Source: Flaccisagitta enflata
Taxonomy: Eukaryota; Chaetognatha; Sagittoidea; Aphragmophora
DNA: 64,000 nucleotides
Direction of reading: 5' to 3'
Assembly (NCBI GenBank): GCA_965153355.1
Contig: OZ231126.1
Location: 85,374,001-85,438,000 of the forward strand
Part shown: positions 12,693 to 42,289 of the stretch, piece by piece
Layout of the letters: each line of letters begins with the position of its first letter
Position numbering within the stretch: the stretch's first letter is position 1
Notes under the pieces: model-generated
Seen by the model: the letters and a program-made list of their open reading frames with translations, nothing else
The model's database searches: none
Told to the model about the DNA's origin: nothing
Position numbers and translations under genes: made by a program

Positions 12693-12840
12693 TACAATCT
12701 ATGTAGCTGAAAAGTCAAGAGACGAGGACTGGATAAATGAAATTATTGGATTGTCAGATGGAAAACTCCAATTGCAAGAAAAGTGCTTATCAATAGAAGA
12801 TAGTCTTCCAAGAGATTTTATTCTAGGTTTAAATCCATGA
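12693..12840 (+). pseudogene. Possible TIR-domain fragment
   Basis: After acceptor ACTATCTTAG there are 48 codons and TGA. It contains EKSRDEDWINEII, and about 17 residues later CLSIEDSLPR. These align in spacing with TIR domains: the S-x-x-D-x-D-W region near box 1, then the C-L-x3-D-x2-P-G box 2. The critical Gly of box 2 is Arg here and no upstream exon was found. It may be a degraded remnant or an unrelated open frame. Confidence 0.3.
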
Positions 12841-13088
12841 CTATGGATTCATATTACCAGTGAAAGCGTCATACACGGCCGCATTAGACGCGGACGGGTG
12901 GGTAGCAGAGATTAGGTATCGAGACCCGGCAATCCGTGTATCGGTGCGGTCAAATGGGATAACGGATAACGGAAAATTCACCATGAAAACCGATCGCTCC
13001 TCTTCTTCTTCCTCCTCTTCCTCCTCCTTTTCCTTCCCCCTCCACTATTCTATTCTTCCAAGATCCTTTGTTTCTTAAAGTCGATCTG

Positions 13089-13093
<5 letters not shown>

Positions 13094-13155
<62 letters not shown>
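13094..13155 (+). repeat. (CT)n microsatellite
   Basis: 62 bp, uninterrupted. Confidence 0.97.
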
Positions 13156-13156
<1 letters not shown>

Positions 13157-13404
13157 ACAGTGTTTTGGCGAATGTATATCACAAGGATCATCATGAGTCA
13201 AATGCAATGAACCTTATACAAAATCTGTTCCTTCTACATTTACATGAATAACGTGTAACCTTGAGTTGAATAACGCCCAGTTATTTAAGGATAACGACCT
13301 TAGTATAAAATGGCGGATTTTTACCATATAACGACCTCATAACGCCCGACTACTGACATACAGTAACGCAAATCTCTGGTGGGTAGGAGTGGAAAACCTC
13401 CTAA

Positions 13405-13490
13405 AACAACTTTGTGACGGACGGACGGACGGACTGACCGACCGACCGACCGAAAAGTGGCTTATAGAGTCGCGTGTCCGCGACTAAAAA
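13405..13490 (+). mobile_element. Class 1 element, hairpin half
   Basis: A GGACGGACGG/CCGACCGA core, TTATAGAG, then hairpin GTCGCG-TGTC-CGCGAC and TAAAAA. The 5' part is not clearly delimited; related sequence extends left to about 12870, where CGGCCGCATTAGACGCGGACGGGT-like text occurs. Confidence 0.6.
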
Positions 13491-13891
13491 TTGTAGTCAA
13501 GCTTCTGAGGCGAACCATTTGCACAGACCCATTCAACCATCTTGCGACATTGGAAACCAAAGTTCGTAACAACAAAAAAAAACAAAAAACAAAAAAAAAA
13601 ACAAAAAAACAAAACAAAACCAATTAAAAACAAAACAATTTAAAGCAAAGAACAAACAAAAAGTGACAGGTCTGCCAACACTGTACAATGTCATCACATC
13701 ACCAGAACATGTCTCCCGACACTGTAAAAATTATGTCACTTAGTGAGCGATTTTCACTGCTTTTTTTTTCAGCCTCTTCGTCAAAACAAAATGAGATCAG
13801 GATTTCAGGATTTCCCACGCGGCTCTTGGTTGACAAAACTTGAGTCAATTTACGGCAGACACGTCAAGATGCAAGACGACTAACAAGAAAC

Positions 13892-14095
<204 letters not shown>

Positions 14096-14254
14096 TCTGT
14101 CTCTCGGTCTATCCGTCTATATGTGTGTGTGTGTGAAATGTTCTCACCATTCAAAATTCATATGATCAAAAAGAAGTTAAGAGTGCATCATTGATTTCTT
14201 CACCTCAACGTCCGCGCTTACATCTACAATTTGGGGATTTATCTTTTTAATTGC

Positions 14255-15048
14255 GTGCTACGCGACTCTACATCCCGCTTTGTCCGTCCGTCCGTCGGTT
14301 TGTCGGTCGGTTGCTTGGTCCCCTTTTTACTTTTTCGGCGTTTTTGAGCGTTTTGACCTCACTACCGTCTTGGCCATAAATATAAGAACAGTAGGTGTAT
14401 AAGTTGATTTATTGACTTTAAGTGAGCAGCAAACATATCAGACTGCATCTAAAATCTAGTATGAGCATGTTGGGCATCCACTACCACTTGCATTCACTTT
14501 TGCATTGACTCGTAGAGAGACTGGAGGTACTCTGGAGTGATATTGTTTCAAACTATTTATGTGATTCATTTCATTTCAGCCTTGCTTTGTATGTTGTTTT
14601 CCCTTGTTTCTGCAAGTTTTTTGTTTGCATCTTTGAGTTCCCAATTGGATTGAGATCCAAATTGATATGGGCTAACCCTAGACGACCTTAACTCGTCGAT
14701 CTTACAGTATATTTGGCGCAGTCTGCTAGTGCACCATTCTCCATACACTGATAAGATTTGCCCAACCACATTTGCAAAAAGCAAATGTTTTATTCATTTG
14801 GCTCTCATTTCTAAACGAGTAAAGATACAGGAACCAGCTTGGTCTCATTTGATAGATTTTTTGAAGATGTAAATTTTGAAAAAGAAAATCATCTCTTTGG
14901 TTAAAATTGAGCGAGTTATGACACTTTAAAGCTGTTCTTATATTTATGGCCAAGATGGTACTCCCGCCCAAATGCCCTAGTGACTTTCTCCATCATTACT
15001 ACTGCCTACTCGCACGGGACTAGGGTAGCCGTGTATCCGGCCTTGTTC
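14255..15048 (-). mobile_element. Class 1 element interrupted by a TA-flanked MITE
   Basis: The left end is a degenerate hairpin (GTGCTACGCGACTC) with TCCGTCCG repeats; the right end is GTGTATCCGGCCTTGTT. The 14365-14958 inverted-repeat element splits it between TTTTGACCTCAC and CTCCCGCCC. Confidence 0.6.
14365..14958. mobile_element. TA-flanked inverted-repeat element nested in class 1 element
   Basis: Termini ACCGTCTTGGCCATAAATAT... and ...ATATTTATGGCCAAGATGG are inverted over about 28 bp, flanked by TA on both sides. About 590 bp, no coding frame recognisable. Confidence 0.6.
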
Positions 15049-15147
15049 AATTTACTGGTATGACTCATTCCACCTAGTCTCTCAGGCAACGGCATCTTGT
15101 TTCTACTCAGAATAACTTTCCATTTCTCTGTTTTCTGTTTCTCTATT

Positions 15148-15256
15148 CAGGGGGTATATGGGGAAGAAAGTCATATGTACTTCGATCCTGCGGGGAACAA
15201 AATCAAAGGACCAGGGGGGGAAGAAATCAAAGGTCCTGCAACTATATATACCCCTG
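15148..15256. mobile_element. Short inverted-repeat element, CAGGGG termini
   Basis: CAGGGGGTATAT at the left and ATATATACCCCTG at the right are inverted, with internal inverted ATCAAAGG blocks. The termini resemble the hAT element at 8399-8717, but I see no matching 8-bp flanks. Confidence 0.45.
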
Positions 15257-15274
15257 AAATACGAATATGGACAC

Positions 15275-15395
15275 ATAGGATATTGGCCCCTCCGAGGCCA
15301 CTTCCCCACTAACTTAAATCGCTTGAAAAAAAAAACAATGGGGCAACAGGAACCGCCGACCATATGATGCTTGAGCGACCTATTCAGATTTTTTT
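15275..15395 (-). mobile_element. Class 2 element, short degenerate copy
   Basis: GGCCCCTCCGAGGCCACTTCC followed by GGGGCAACAGGAACCGCCGACCAT and GAGCGACCTATT parallels the terminal block of other class 2 copies. It lacks the tandem core. Confidence 0.45.
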
Positions 15396-15449
15396 CTCTC
15401 TGCCTGATGGGGCATCTTGTGACATCTTGTTACACTTCCATTCATCGTC

Positions 15450-15614
15450 TTTTTAGTCGCGGACACGCGACTCTACACCTTGCCGTGTCGGTCGGTCGGT
15501 ACGTCAGTAGGTCGGTCGGTACGTCCGTCACATTTTTGAATTCCATGCGGTTTTTTGAATTACTGCTCCTGCCCAACTGTCCGCGACTGTCTTGCCGTGT
15601 ATCCGGCCTTGTTT
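15450..15614 (-). mobile_element. Class 1 element, complete short copy
   Basis: Left end TTTTTAGTCGCGGACACGCGACTC (hairpin), GGTCGGTCGG repeats, right end GTGTATCCGGCCTTGTTT. About 165 bp. It directly abuts the next element. Confidence 0.75.
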
Positions 15615-15962
15615 AAGTGCGTCCTCGCACTTCTATAAGAGGTCATCTCTGTCGGTCGGTTGGTCGGTCATGCAAACGTGCAAAACGACTGATTCTGACG
15701 TCTTTCTTCATTCCTATCACCTTTCATACCTTACCACATTCATTGTCATTCATTCATTCATTCATTCATTCATTCATTCATTCATTCATTCATTCATTCA
15801 TTCATTCATTCATTCATTCATTCATTCATTCATTCATTCATTCATTCATTCATTCATTCATTCATTCATTTATTCATCCATTCATTCATTTATTCATTTA
15901 TTCATCAAAAACATTCATTCTCAAATTCTCAATCAAGCGAGGCGCACTTATGGCCTTGTTTC
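15615..15962 (-). mobile_element. Class 1 element, ATTC-core subfamily
   Basis: Hairpin AAGTGCG-TCCT-CGCACTT, then CTATAAGAGG, TCGG repeats, a 160-bp (ATTC)n tract at 15747-15905, and GGCGCACTTATGGCCTTGTTT. Subfamily members with TGAA cores occur reversed at 51999-52279 and 54789-55104, so the microsatellite is part of the element. Confidence 0.75.
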
Positions 15963-16093
15963 CTTCTTCGTTTTATTCCAAAATTCTTTCTCTTTTAATT
16001 GTCGTCCTCTCCCCCTATTAACTCCTACGGCTCTTGTTCCTTCATCCTCCCAAGGCTCTAATACAACAACGCCATCGCAGCCATATCTTTGCC

Positions 16094-16095
<2 letters not shown>

Positions 16096-16142
<47 letters not shown>
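16096..16142 (+). repeat. (TGTC)n(TC)n compound microsatellite
   Basis: Seven TGTC units followed by (TC)8. Confidence 0.95.
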
Positions 16143-16145
16143 TTA

Positions 16146-16432
16146 AAATATTTCATCATTGGTTTAAATGGTGAATCACCCATGGCCATGATAATGAATG
16201 TAATATTTGATGAATAGAAAACCATCTGCCTCATTCGTGCATTTTCGTTTTTTCGAAATTTGTTGAGTAACGTCGATGATTTTGTACACTCCCAATCGTG
16301 CCAAGAGGGCCGGGGATGGTTGGTGGATGGCCGATCTGTAATTTTAATGGAACCTTTTTTTATGTTTACTCTGTATTTCACGTCAATATTTGGGACCTTC
16401 TTTTTTTTCCCTTCATCATCATCAGAAGCCAT
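16146..16432 (-). other. Unrecognised open frame, possibly non-coding
   Basis: An ATG-initiated minus-strand frame of about 95 codons starts MASDDDEGKKKK and then runs into a (GA)n/(GACA)n microsatellite. Composition is basic and unremarkable, and no domain, splice signal or homologue is recognisable. It is listed only because it is the longest non-repeat frame between 16 and 18 kb. Confidence 0.12.
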
Positions 16433-17753
16433 TTCTAAAGGAGAGCTCGAAAGGCAAAGAGAAAGAGAGTAAGGGAGAGTTAGAGAGAGAGAAAGGGGAG
16501 AAAAGTGCCTTGATGATCGAAGATTGTGAAAGAGTTTTCTTTCTTTTAGCTTTTTCTTTCTTTTTTTTCAAATGCAGGAAGAGAAAAAAAAGTGAATCTG
16601 GAAAGGTTTGGAATTCTGGGAGGTGATCAGCGGAGGAAGTAAGAGAAGTCGCCGAATTTTTGTAAAGTTTTCTTGGTGGAGCCGCTGATCAGTGATGGGG
16701 CACATGAAAAGAAAAAAAGATTCCACCCTAAACCCCATTTTTATAACGGGGAACTTGTTTTGGGTTCCACCGCATACGCAGCGATGTCAAGTTATTGATG
16801 ACCCATGATGTGATCTATGACTCGTTCATCTGACCAAATTGGTCAGGTATTTTTTTCATCTTTCCATTTGATTTTAATTCAAGACGTCTGTCCTTCCCAA
16901 TTTAAGACCTCTGTCAATTTGACCCTACTATACTTGCCCACTCTCCCTTTGATCCTCTTCCTTTTCAGTATTCAACTCGATGTAGACTATAGTCTATAGT
17001 GGATACAATTTATTGGTCTTCTGACATCTGTTATTGCGGGGTGCAACTGTACTGCCTTTGGGCTGCTATTCATTGTTCGTCTCATAGAATTAACATGACC
17101 AAACCAAGAAATACTTCCTCTACTCACCAACCATCTTCGCCAAAGATTGCCCATTTTTCAGAGCATGAGATCAAATTGAGTTGTGGAAAGCGAGACGAAA
17201 TGTGAGTTTTCAGTGTAATGAAAATTGGAAATGCGGCGCAAATGTTTAGGGTTTCCCATTTTTAGTAAAAGGGATATGAAAACTTTTGAAAAATGCCGGG
17301 TGGCACAAAGAAAGATATTCAGACAGTATCTTTTTTTTTTTGGAGGAAATTCACGTAATTGATTAAAAACATCATCGCATCGATGAGATCGCCTTGATGG
17401 AACCCCGGTTGCTATGCTTTGTTTCGCAAATTCTTACTCATCGATTATTTCATTCTTTGCTTTCTATCTATTGTCTTCGTATCTTTCTTTACATCTATTC
17501 TATTTCTTCTCTGTTCCTTTTCTTCTTTGTTCTTTAATTCATTTTAACATTGCCAAATCTTGTCGCAAAGAAGGAGACTCAAGAATTAAAATCTAAAAGA
17601 AAAAAGACGTCTTGATTCGTTTTTTTTTTCAATTCTGAGACTTATGGAATTGAAAAAGAAAAATAACTTTTCATTCCAAGAAATAAGTCTAATTGGTATT
17701 TGTGTGCGAAAAAAATGAACAAGACCCCGCACCTCAATGACTTTTTTGCAATG

Positions 17754-17755
<2 letters not shown>

Positions 17756-17802
<47 letters not shown>
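17756..17802 (+). repeat. (GA)n microsatellite
   Basis: About 48 bp, upstream of the WAP gene leader. Confidence 0.97.
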
Positions 17803-17807
<5 letters not shown>

Positions 17808-17989
17808 AAGATTGGCATTAGGGCTATTATGTCTCCTAATTTTCTCCCCGATTCCTTCATCTGTGTTTCTTTAGTTATTCTTGTATCCCAACGTATTGGT
17901 CTCAGTATTATTAACACACGTGGATATTTTCAACATGAAATTTCAAGATGAAAAAAACACTATCAAGAATTAGTTTTCGCGTTACGTCG

Positions 17990-18174
17990 GAAATACACAC
18001 AAAAACGAAACAAAACGAAAAGACAACGCTAAAGAAGTGAAAAATTGATCACCGTTCAACGAGAAAGAAAAACGTCAATCAGCATCAAACTCACGCTCAT
18101 TAGGAACAAATTGTTGCACTCGTAGAAATAGAACAGAAACAGACCAATTATTAAAACAAAAACAAAAAACAACC
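17990..18174 (+). promoter_or_regulatory. Probable 5' leader of the WAP gene
   Basis: A-rich sequence directly upstream of the chosen ATG, with many AAACAAAAACAAAA runs. Low ATG density and the AACCATGG context suit an untranslated leader. No clear TATA box or initiator could be assigned. Confidence 0.3.
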
Positions 18175-35956
<17,782 letters not shown>

Positions 35957-36010
35957 GTGAGTTATCGGCTTTCATTCCTTTTGACGACGCCCGCCCGCCC
36001 GCCCGCGCGC

Positions 36011-36285
<275 letters not shown>

Positions 36286-36619
36286 ACTTGTGTCTGACTG
36301 TCTGTCTTTCTTTCGGTTTGTTTGACTCTTTCTGTCTGTCGGTCTGTGCAAATTCCTTTGTCGTTGTTTCTTCGTCTTTGTCTTTTCGTCTTGTGTTCGT
36401 TTACTGTGTGAGCAATTACACACAAAACATTGTTCCTTTGAGGTTAAAGTTGTCGAAAAAAAGCATTCAAAGCCAAGGCGAAAAGAAGAAAACAATCTTA
36501 TGTAAAGAAAGGAGAGCTCGAGTGAGAAGCAAATGTGAAAATGAATCACACACATGAATAGACAACAATTCCATCACGAAACAACAGATTGGAAAAGGAG
36601 AAACACAAAAGAGTTTGCC

Positions 36620-36625
<6 letters not shown>

Positions 36626-36679
<54 letters not shown>
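36626..36679 (+). repeat. (GA)n microsatellite
   Basis: 54 bp, uninterrupted. Confidence 0.97.
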
Positions 36680-36681
<2 letters not shown>

Positions 36682-36735
36682 AGAGACAGGACAGGGCAGG
36701 GCAGAAAGGGAAGGAGAGAAGAGACAGGTGCAACA

Positions 36736-37505
36736 AAACAAGGCGGATACACCGGCCCACCAGTTCTGAGCCAGGTGGCTGGGGGGCGCAGGAATGGGTG
36801 GGCTCCAGCACCTAGCTCCGAGCGTGATGGACCAGCAGACCTCTCAAGATCAAACACGGAATGAGTTGAAGAATGAATGGTCTCAATCTCCTTTGATAGT
36901 TTGGGTCATTGTAGTATCATAATATAAATCTAAAAGAAGCTAAGTCTTTTAGGGAAGTTTTGATATATATGCAAATATGGTGTAAATTACATACATTTTC
37001 ATCTGTAACTCTTTGCAGATTTTTCTAGTATTTTTTATTTATGAATTCCAGATTCTGGTTTGTTGATATAACTCTTTATATATTTTGAAAAATTAAGATT
37101 AATTTTTCTGTCATATTAACTATAAAATACATTTATCTTAATCAGTTTTTTTTATTGATTTTTACTTCTTTTTTAAAAGTATATAGTGTGACACATATCA
37201 AACGAACCATAAGCCACCATGAGTTCAAATCTGCGGTCAAAAATACTTAAAAAAATCATCACAAAGAGTTATGACAAAAAATGTATTAAATTTGTACTAT
37301 TTTTGTATATATTTCAAAAAGCGCCCCAAAAATGATTTAGTTCTTTTTAGATCTGTATTATGAACACCACAAGGACTCAAAACCTATCAGAGTTGTAAAC
37401 GATCATTTCAAGTCAACTCATTCTGTGTTCTGGCGGACAGTGCGGACCAATGGACGGACGGACGGACAAAGCCTCTTATAGAGTTGCGTGTCCGCAACTA
37501 AAAAT
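36736..37505 (+). mobile_element. Class 1 element, 770-bp copy
   Basis: AACAAGGCGGATACACCGGCCC at start; GGACGGACGG core, CTTATAGAG, hairpin GTTGCG-TGTC-CGCAAC and TAAAAA at the end. The interior is AT-rich and unique within this window. Confidence 0.6.
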
Positions 37506-37652
37506 CGTCCCATTTTTTTATATGCTTTTTTTTCAATCAATGCAGTGCAGCTGAAGTTCTTTTTAATTTACCTAATGAAAACACTGAAATAATAACTTCT
37601 TTAGAATAGCAATTGGAAGTTCCAATGGAACTAACACAAATGATAAATATCA

Positions 37653-37816
37653 CTATTTTTGTCTCGCACACTTGATAGCTTCTGCCAGAAGCCTTTTGCC
37701 TCTGAGGTTTTGCCAGTCGAGTCCGTACATGAAAGTCGGAACAAAACCAAAGCCAATCTTCGTCTCCGGATGCCATTGGAAGACAGATCCACCGTAACCA
37801 TTCCAACCATAACATC
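37653..37816 (-). CDS. Beta-lactamase-like serine hydrolase, last exon
   Basis: Reading leftward from 37816, acceptor AACTAAATCAG precedes 164 nt ending at a TAG stop. The product contains GYGGSVFQWHP, then a KIGFGFVPT stretch, ending KCARQK. This fits the C-terminal part of animal beta-lactamase-domain proteins (serine hydrolases related to class C beta-lactamases), where a GGSV-Q-WHP motif is followed by a beta-strand. The catalytic SxxK and YxN motifs would lie in upstream exons not present here. The phase (two leading bases) fits the donor of 39091. Family known from memory of its pattern, not a search. Confidence 0.72.
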
Positions 37817-37868
37817 CTGATTTAGTTAAAATGAGGTTGCAACATGTTTACGCGCACATAGTAGCATT

Positions 37869-38870
37869 ATCGGGAAAAAAGTCGAAGTCTGTCTTCGACT
37901 TTTTGACATATTCGAGAGAAACAGGGTTTTCATTTTCTTATGGGAGACAGGGACTATTCCGGCTGATTGGGGCCTCCAGCTGGGAAATTTTATAGGGTAA
38001 GTAAATTTGATAATTCTCTTTTTCTTCAGTTGGCATAACAGAAAGTCTCTGAATAACAAAATATTTTCCTTCTATTTTTTAAAGATTTATTTATGAAAAA
38101 TAAAAATAGAATTTTTTTTATTTTTTAAGATTTTGTATAGGATCAGCCAAGGAGTGTATATATGTTTACTTGAGCATGCAAATACAAAAAAACATGTTTA
38201 TATGAAGCACAACTGCTCATCTGTGAGAGGGATTTTGAGCATTTTAGCTCACATTTAGCTCTCACTCCCAGCTTTATTTCTTCACACCACATTCCCAAAA
38301 CAACGAATGAATAAATATTTTAGAAGTATACTTGTTTAAGCTTAAACCAAAATAAAAAAAACATGTCAGTGTGGGCTTTCACTCATCTATAGGGCATTCC
38401 ACAGGTATTCTGGCTCATTTAGCTCATTTAACGCTTGCTCTTTACTCTGTGGATTTTAAATAGGATAAATACAATAATGTTTTGGCCTTGGCATTCAAAT
38501 ACAATAAAGCATGTCATTGAGCAAGGCTGGTTGTCTGGTTGAATTTGAATATTTTAGCTCATCTGGCTCAGTCCTATTTTTCTCTGATTTTCTGTACAGT
38601 CATTTTATACAATTGCTCTGGATTTGATCTAACAAATAAACAAGGCCAAGTAAAGCTTGATAAGAATTTTAGCAATGGATATTAAATTAAGCAGATCATG
38701 GTCCTGAGCCAACCGACCGACCGACAGACAGACGGACAGAGCCAGTTATAGAGGTGCTTTGTCGCACCTAAAAAAGATTTGATTTAACAAAATTTCAGTG
38801 ACTGAAACTGGTGAAAAGTGAGCAATGCTTGCGACTTTTTTCCTCACGGCGACAGCCGCCATTACTGGTA
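37869..38870 (+). mobile_element. Dispersed repeat with AGCTCA motifs (copy 2), in beta-lactamase-like intron
   Basis: About 80-85 percent similar by eye to 10991-11815. It carries its own class 1 insertion at 38639-38775, flanked by a repeated GATTTGATYTAACAAA sequence. Confidence 0.68.
38639..38775 (+). mobile_element. Class 1 element, complete short copy
   Basis: AACAAGGCCAAGTAAAGC at start; ACCGACCGACCG core; TTATAGAGGTGC-TTTGTC-GCACC and TAAAAAA at the end. It is inserted in the dispersed repeat. Confidence 0.75.
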
Positions 38871-38979
38871 CAACCTATGGTATGGGTGGACGGACTGACC
38901 GACCGATCAATGCTATAGCACGAGTTCATGGTGTTACTTGAATGTATGTTTGGGCTTGGTATATGTATCTACTCAAAAA

Positions 38980-39068
38980 CTGTTTTTGTTTTTGTTTTTG
39001 TTTTTGTTTTTGTTTTTGTTTTTGTTTTTGTTTTTGTTTTTGTTTTTGTTTTTGTTTTTGTTTTTTTG
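38980..39068 (+). repeat. (TTTTTG)n hexamer array
   Basis: About 14 copies, in the intron beside the beta-lactamase-like exon donor. Confidence 0.95.
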
Positions 39069-39090
39069 TTTGACCAAAAAGCTCACTCAC

Positions 39091-39289
39091 CTTCTAATCC
39101 TTCGCACGTGATTTGGGCGGGAGTGGTTGGGCTGGTGGCACTGTCGGGGATCGCGTCAACGCAACACCTCCTTTGACGAAGTGACTCGGGATGCTCGGGA
39201 AGATGTCACGTTCAACCGGTTCTGAGTGGAATATCTCCAGAGTTGAACGAGACAAAAGAGCTGTTGAAGACGCGCAGTGGCTATCACCG
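39091..39289 (-). pseudogene. Beta-lactamase-like hydrolase, penultimate exon with frame break, cut at duplication junction
   Basis: Donor GTGAGT follows position 39091. One frame reads LLSRSTLEIF...VERDIF...HFVKGGV, matching a familiar stretch of these hydrolases. In that frame a TAG stops translation before the donor. A second frame reads DAIPDSATSPTT...CEGLEG and joins the last exon in phase to give GCYGWNGYGG. A single-base indel near 39126-39135, in mutation or sequencing, would explain both. The exon's upstream side runs into the start of the 9-kb duplicated segment, so the rest of the gene is missing. A dispersed repeat (37869-38870) occupies the intron. Confidence 0.55.
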
Positions 39290-40005
39290 TGCAGAGAAAA
39301 AACTGAGCTAAATGAGCTAAATGTATCTACTATACAAATGAGTAGGTATGCTCTTTTTTATGCTTTTTTTTATGAAAAAACTGAGCTAAATGAGCTAAAT
39401 GTATCTACTGAACAAATGAGTAGGTATGCTCTTCTTTATGTGTTTTTTTTTTTTTTTTTACATAGGCTCAGACATGCATCCATTGATCAATCAATTGATC
39501 TTACTTAAAATCAGAAACAAATATTAGATTAATTCAAATTTTTTGTAAAAAAAAGATATATAAATCATAACAAAAAAAAATCTCATTCGCAGAGTATTTT
39601 GCTTGGTGGTGAATAAAAAAGAATTATCAAATTCACCCACCCTTTCAATTTTGTTTGATGATTCACTTGGTTAATTGAGTTACAAATCTTTTTTATGATA
39701 AAAATGAATACTATAGTTCTCTGGAATATGTCAAAAAGTCAAAAATGTGGCTTCGACTTTTTCTCCAAGAAATACAATGAGAACCGCTTGAGTCGTTTCC
39801 ATTTATACATTTTTTTTTTCCTTTTAGAAATGTCATTAGTACAAATGGAATGAGACTGAGTTTCCCATCTTCAACGTTTGTTCTCCGTCAGCGTGCACAT
39901 AGATGCTAACTCTTCTTAAATCAATTACCTACGCTCACAAACTAATCAAGACTTATTTTCCTCATTCCCTTTAATTTTTTCCCACTTTTTTCTTCCTTTG
40001 CAAAG

Positions 40006-40042
40006 GCGATCGTCCTCAACCTTCAAAGATCTCAAGCTGAAG
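40006..40042 (+). pseudogene. Duplicate copy of WAP exon 2 (truncated gene copy B)
   Basis: Identical to 20156-20192 with the same splice signals. The duplicated segment begins at about 39289, downstream of the exon 1 homologue, so this copy has no signal-peptide start. It is a partial gene copy or an assembly duplicate. Confidence 0.6.
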
Positions 40043-40530
40043 GTGAGTTTAAAATGTGTGAAGATCTTAAAAGTGGGTGAGAGAGTGAATGTTGATCAGG
40101 AGAGCACGAAGTCTAAGGGGGAAGGGGGGGATTAAGGTGAGAAAGCGCCGAAGTGTCATTAATCGCAAGTCGTGGGATCGAAGTTCTGATGACCTGTATA
40201 AGGATGCCTAAAAATTCTACGTCACCTAATAAGAAAATTTTATCGAAAAAATTTTATTAGGTAGTTTTAAAAGTATAGGTTCAATGAAATGATTACCGGG
40301 TTCATTCTTTTATACATTAGGCTAATAGGCTATTAAACAGAAACTGGGTGTAGAAAATCGTTCGTTGACGCGAATTCCCTCTGAAGCTGTTTAGCTGCTC
40401 AGTAATAATTTTTTTTTTGTTTATTTGCCATGAAAACACGCGATTGGTAGAGGGGGAGCGCAACAGAGAAAATATTTTTCTGAAAACAGCCTCAGAAGTC
40501 AGAAAGTACTTGGCATCTTCTATCATCGCT

Positions 40531-40797
40531 TTTTAGATGCGTCCTCGCATCTCTATAAGAGGGTTTGTCGGTCCGTCCGTCCGTCCGTCGGTCCGTCCGT
40601 TACGCAAGTGCAAAAAAACGCGTTTCTCGGCTGTTTTTGGCCACGGAGAGATCCTACACTGAAACAAATGATCAACCAACATGTTTTGAGTCATTTCACC
40701 CGTCTGTTCGTCCATCTGTCTCTCCATATATATGTCGCATGATCAATACACGCTGAGACACAGCCTGGACGCATCGTTGCCCAGTCGGGCTTGTTTC
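40531..40797 (-). mobile_element. Class 1 element present in segment B, absent in segment A
   Basis: Begins TTTTAGATGCG-TCCT-CGCATCTC (hairpin), CTATAAGAGG, TCCG repeats, and ends GTCGGGCTTGTTT. Segment A has an uninterrupted TCGCTTTTTTCATCG at the equivalent site (about 20678), defining the boundaries within a T run. Confidence 0.85.
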
Positions 40798-41445
40798 ATC
40801 GAGTTAACTAGCGAGTTAAAATTAACTACTACCAGTTCTACCAGTTCTACCTGTGATTCATTCGTTTTGTTCCCCACACAAATTTTATTAATCATACCCT
40901 CAGACTCACCCTCACCCTCAGACTCATATTTGGGTACAACCGCTGGGAGAGTGTGAGAACTCTTTGTGAGTCATTTGGGTACAAATCCATTGTGGAAATC
41001 TTTCAGAGAGCCAAGATCAAATTTGAAAACTCACTCTCGCATCATTATAATCCAATCATCTCTCACGTCGCTCGCAATCTGAAACTGGAGCAACAATGAA
41101 TCTATTTTTCGCAATGTTCACTATTCTCTCGATAGTATTTATCAGTCCCAAATGCTATTATGTAGCGAGGGGCCCTATTATCATTGAAAATTTTCAGTCC
41201 CTCATGCTATTATGACGGAAAATTTAAGGAGGAAAATGAAGTGTTTCACCATACTTTTAGCATTACTATCAGGGCCACAATGAGACCGGAATGCTTTTAG
41301 TGGACAAATTATCTCTAAAGACACTTAGTGCATACATTTTTACCAATAAAGGCGGCTCTCGCCGACCGGAAAAAGTCGTAAATGGGAGTCTTTTTTTTCA
41401 GGCATGTTATTCCGTGCGCATTTTATTATGTCCTGACTTCGTCTG

Positions 41446-41656
41446 TTTTTTAGTTGGACACGCAACTCTATAAGAAGCTTTGTCCGTCTGGCCCGTCCAT
41501 CTGTCCGTCCGTCTGTCTGGCCCGCCCGCCTGGTCCGCCCGCCGGCTGTTCCGTCCGTCCGTCCGTCCCATAACCATCGAGTCGAATAGTGGGAAAATGC
41601 GTATTTCCGCTCCTGCCCACCCGTCCGCAACTGATGGCTGTGTATCCGGCCTTGTT
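41446..41656 (-). mobile_element. Class 1 element, segment B counterpart
   Basis: Same position and ends as 21341-21556. The stem has lost bases (TTAGTTGGACACGCAAC) and the TCCG array is replaced by a TCTGGCCCG-rich irregular stretch. Confidence 0.7.
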
Positions 41657-41809
41657 GTTGTTTAATCTGTCTCTCTGCGCCTTTTTCTGGTCCTTCTTTG
41701 CTCCTTGAGTGTGTGCATGTATGATCTCTCTTCTCTCTTTCTTTTTCTCTGTCTGTGTCTCTTGTGTGTATGAATTATGGTGTAAGTGTGTATGTTGGGG
41801 GAGTGTGTG

Positions 41810-41870
<61 letters not shown>

Positions 41871-42289
41871 TAAGTAGAGTAAAATGCAAAAGCTAGCATC
41901 TCAAAAGTTAGGGTCAATTTGTGTAACATCTTGACTCTTCTCCTATGTTACATGGGGTCCAAAAAATAGGATAAATGAAATAGGATAATTGGCTGTGCTT
42001 TGCGACGCATGGGATAGCTTATTGATTGATTTACGAAAAAGGTTAATGGAGCGACAGAGAAATGGACCGACGGATGGACCGTCTTGTAGAGGTGCGAGGT
42101 TGCATCTTGAAATCCGTAAATGCCGAAAAAGTCAAGTGAGGGATATGGTTCCTTCAGGGCCAACTGACTGACAGACATAGCGAGTTTTAGAGCCACTTGC
42201 ATGTAACTAAAAAAAATTCAAATTTTAAGGGAGAATCACAAAAAAATTCCCAAAGAACTCTTTTCATGATAAACAAATTTTGTGAAGTA

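Larger units (their letters stand above)
15963..17989. other. No convincing gene between class 1 elements and the WAP leader
   Basis: AT-rich DNA with compound microsatellites and a small inverted repeat (TGATCAGCGG near 16625, CCGCTGATCA near 16681). Confidence 0.5.

Noticed and set aside
37009-37065. Hydrophobic frame IFLVFFIYEFQ after a TTTGCAG acceptor, as a possible last WAP exon
   Set aside because: It lies inside a class 1 element (36736-37505) in AT-rich sequence; it is probably chance.
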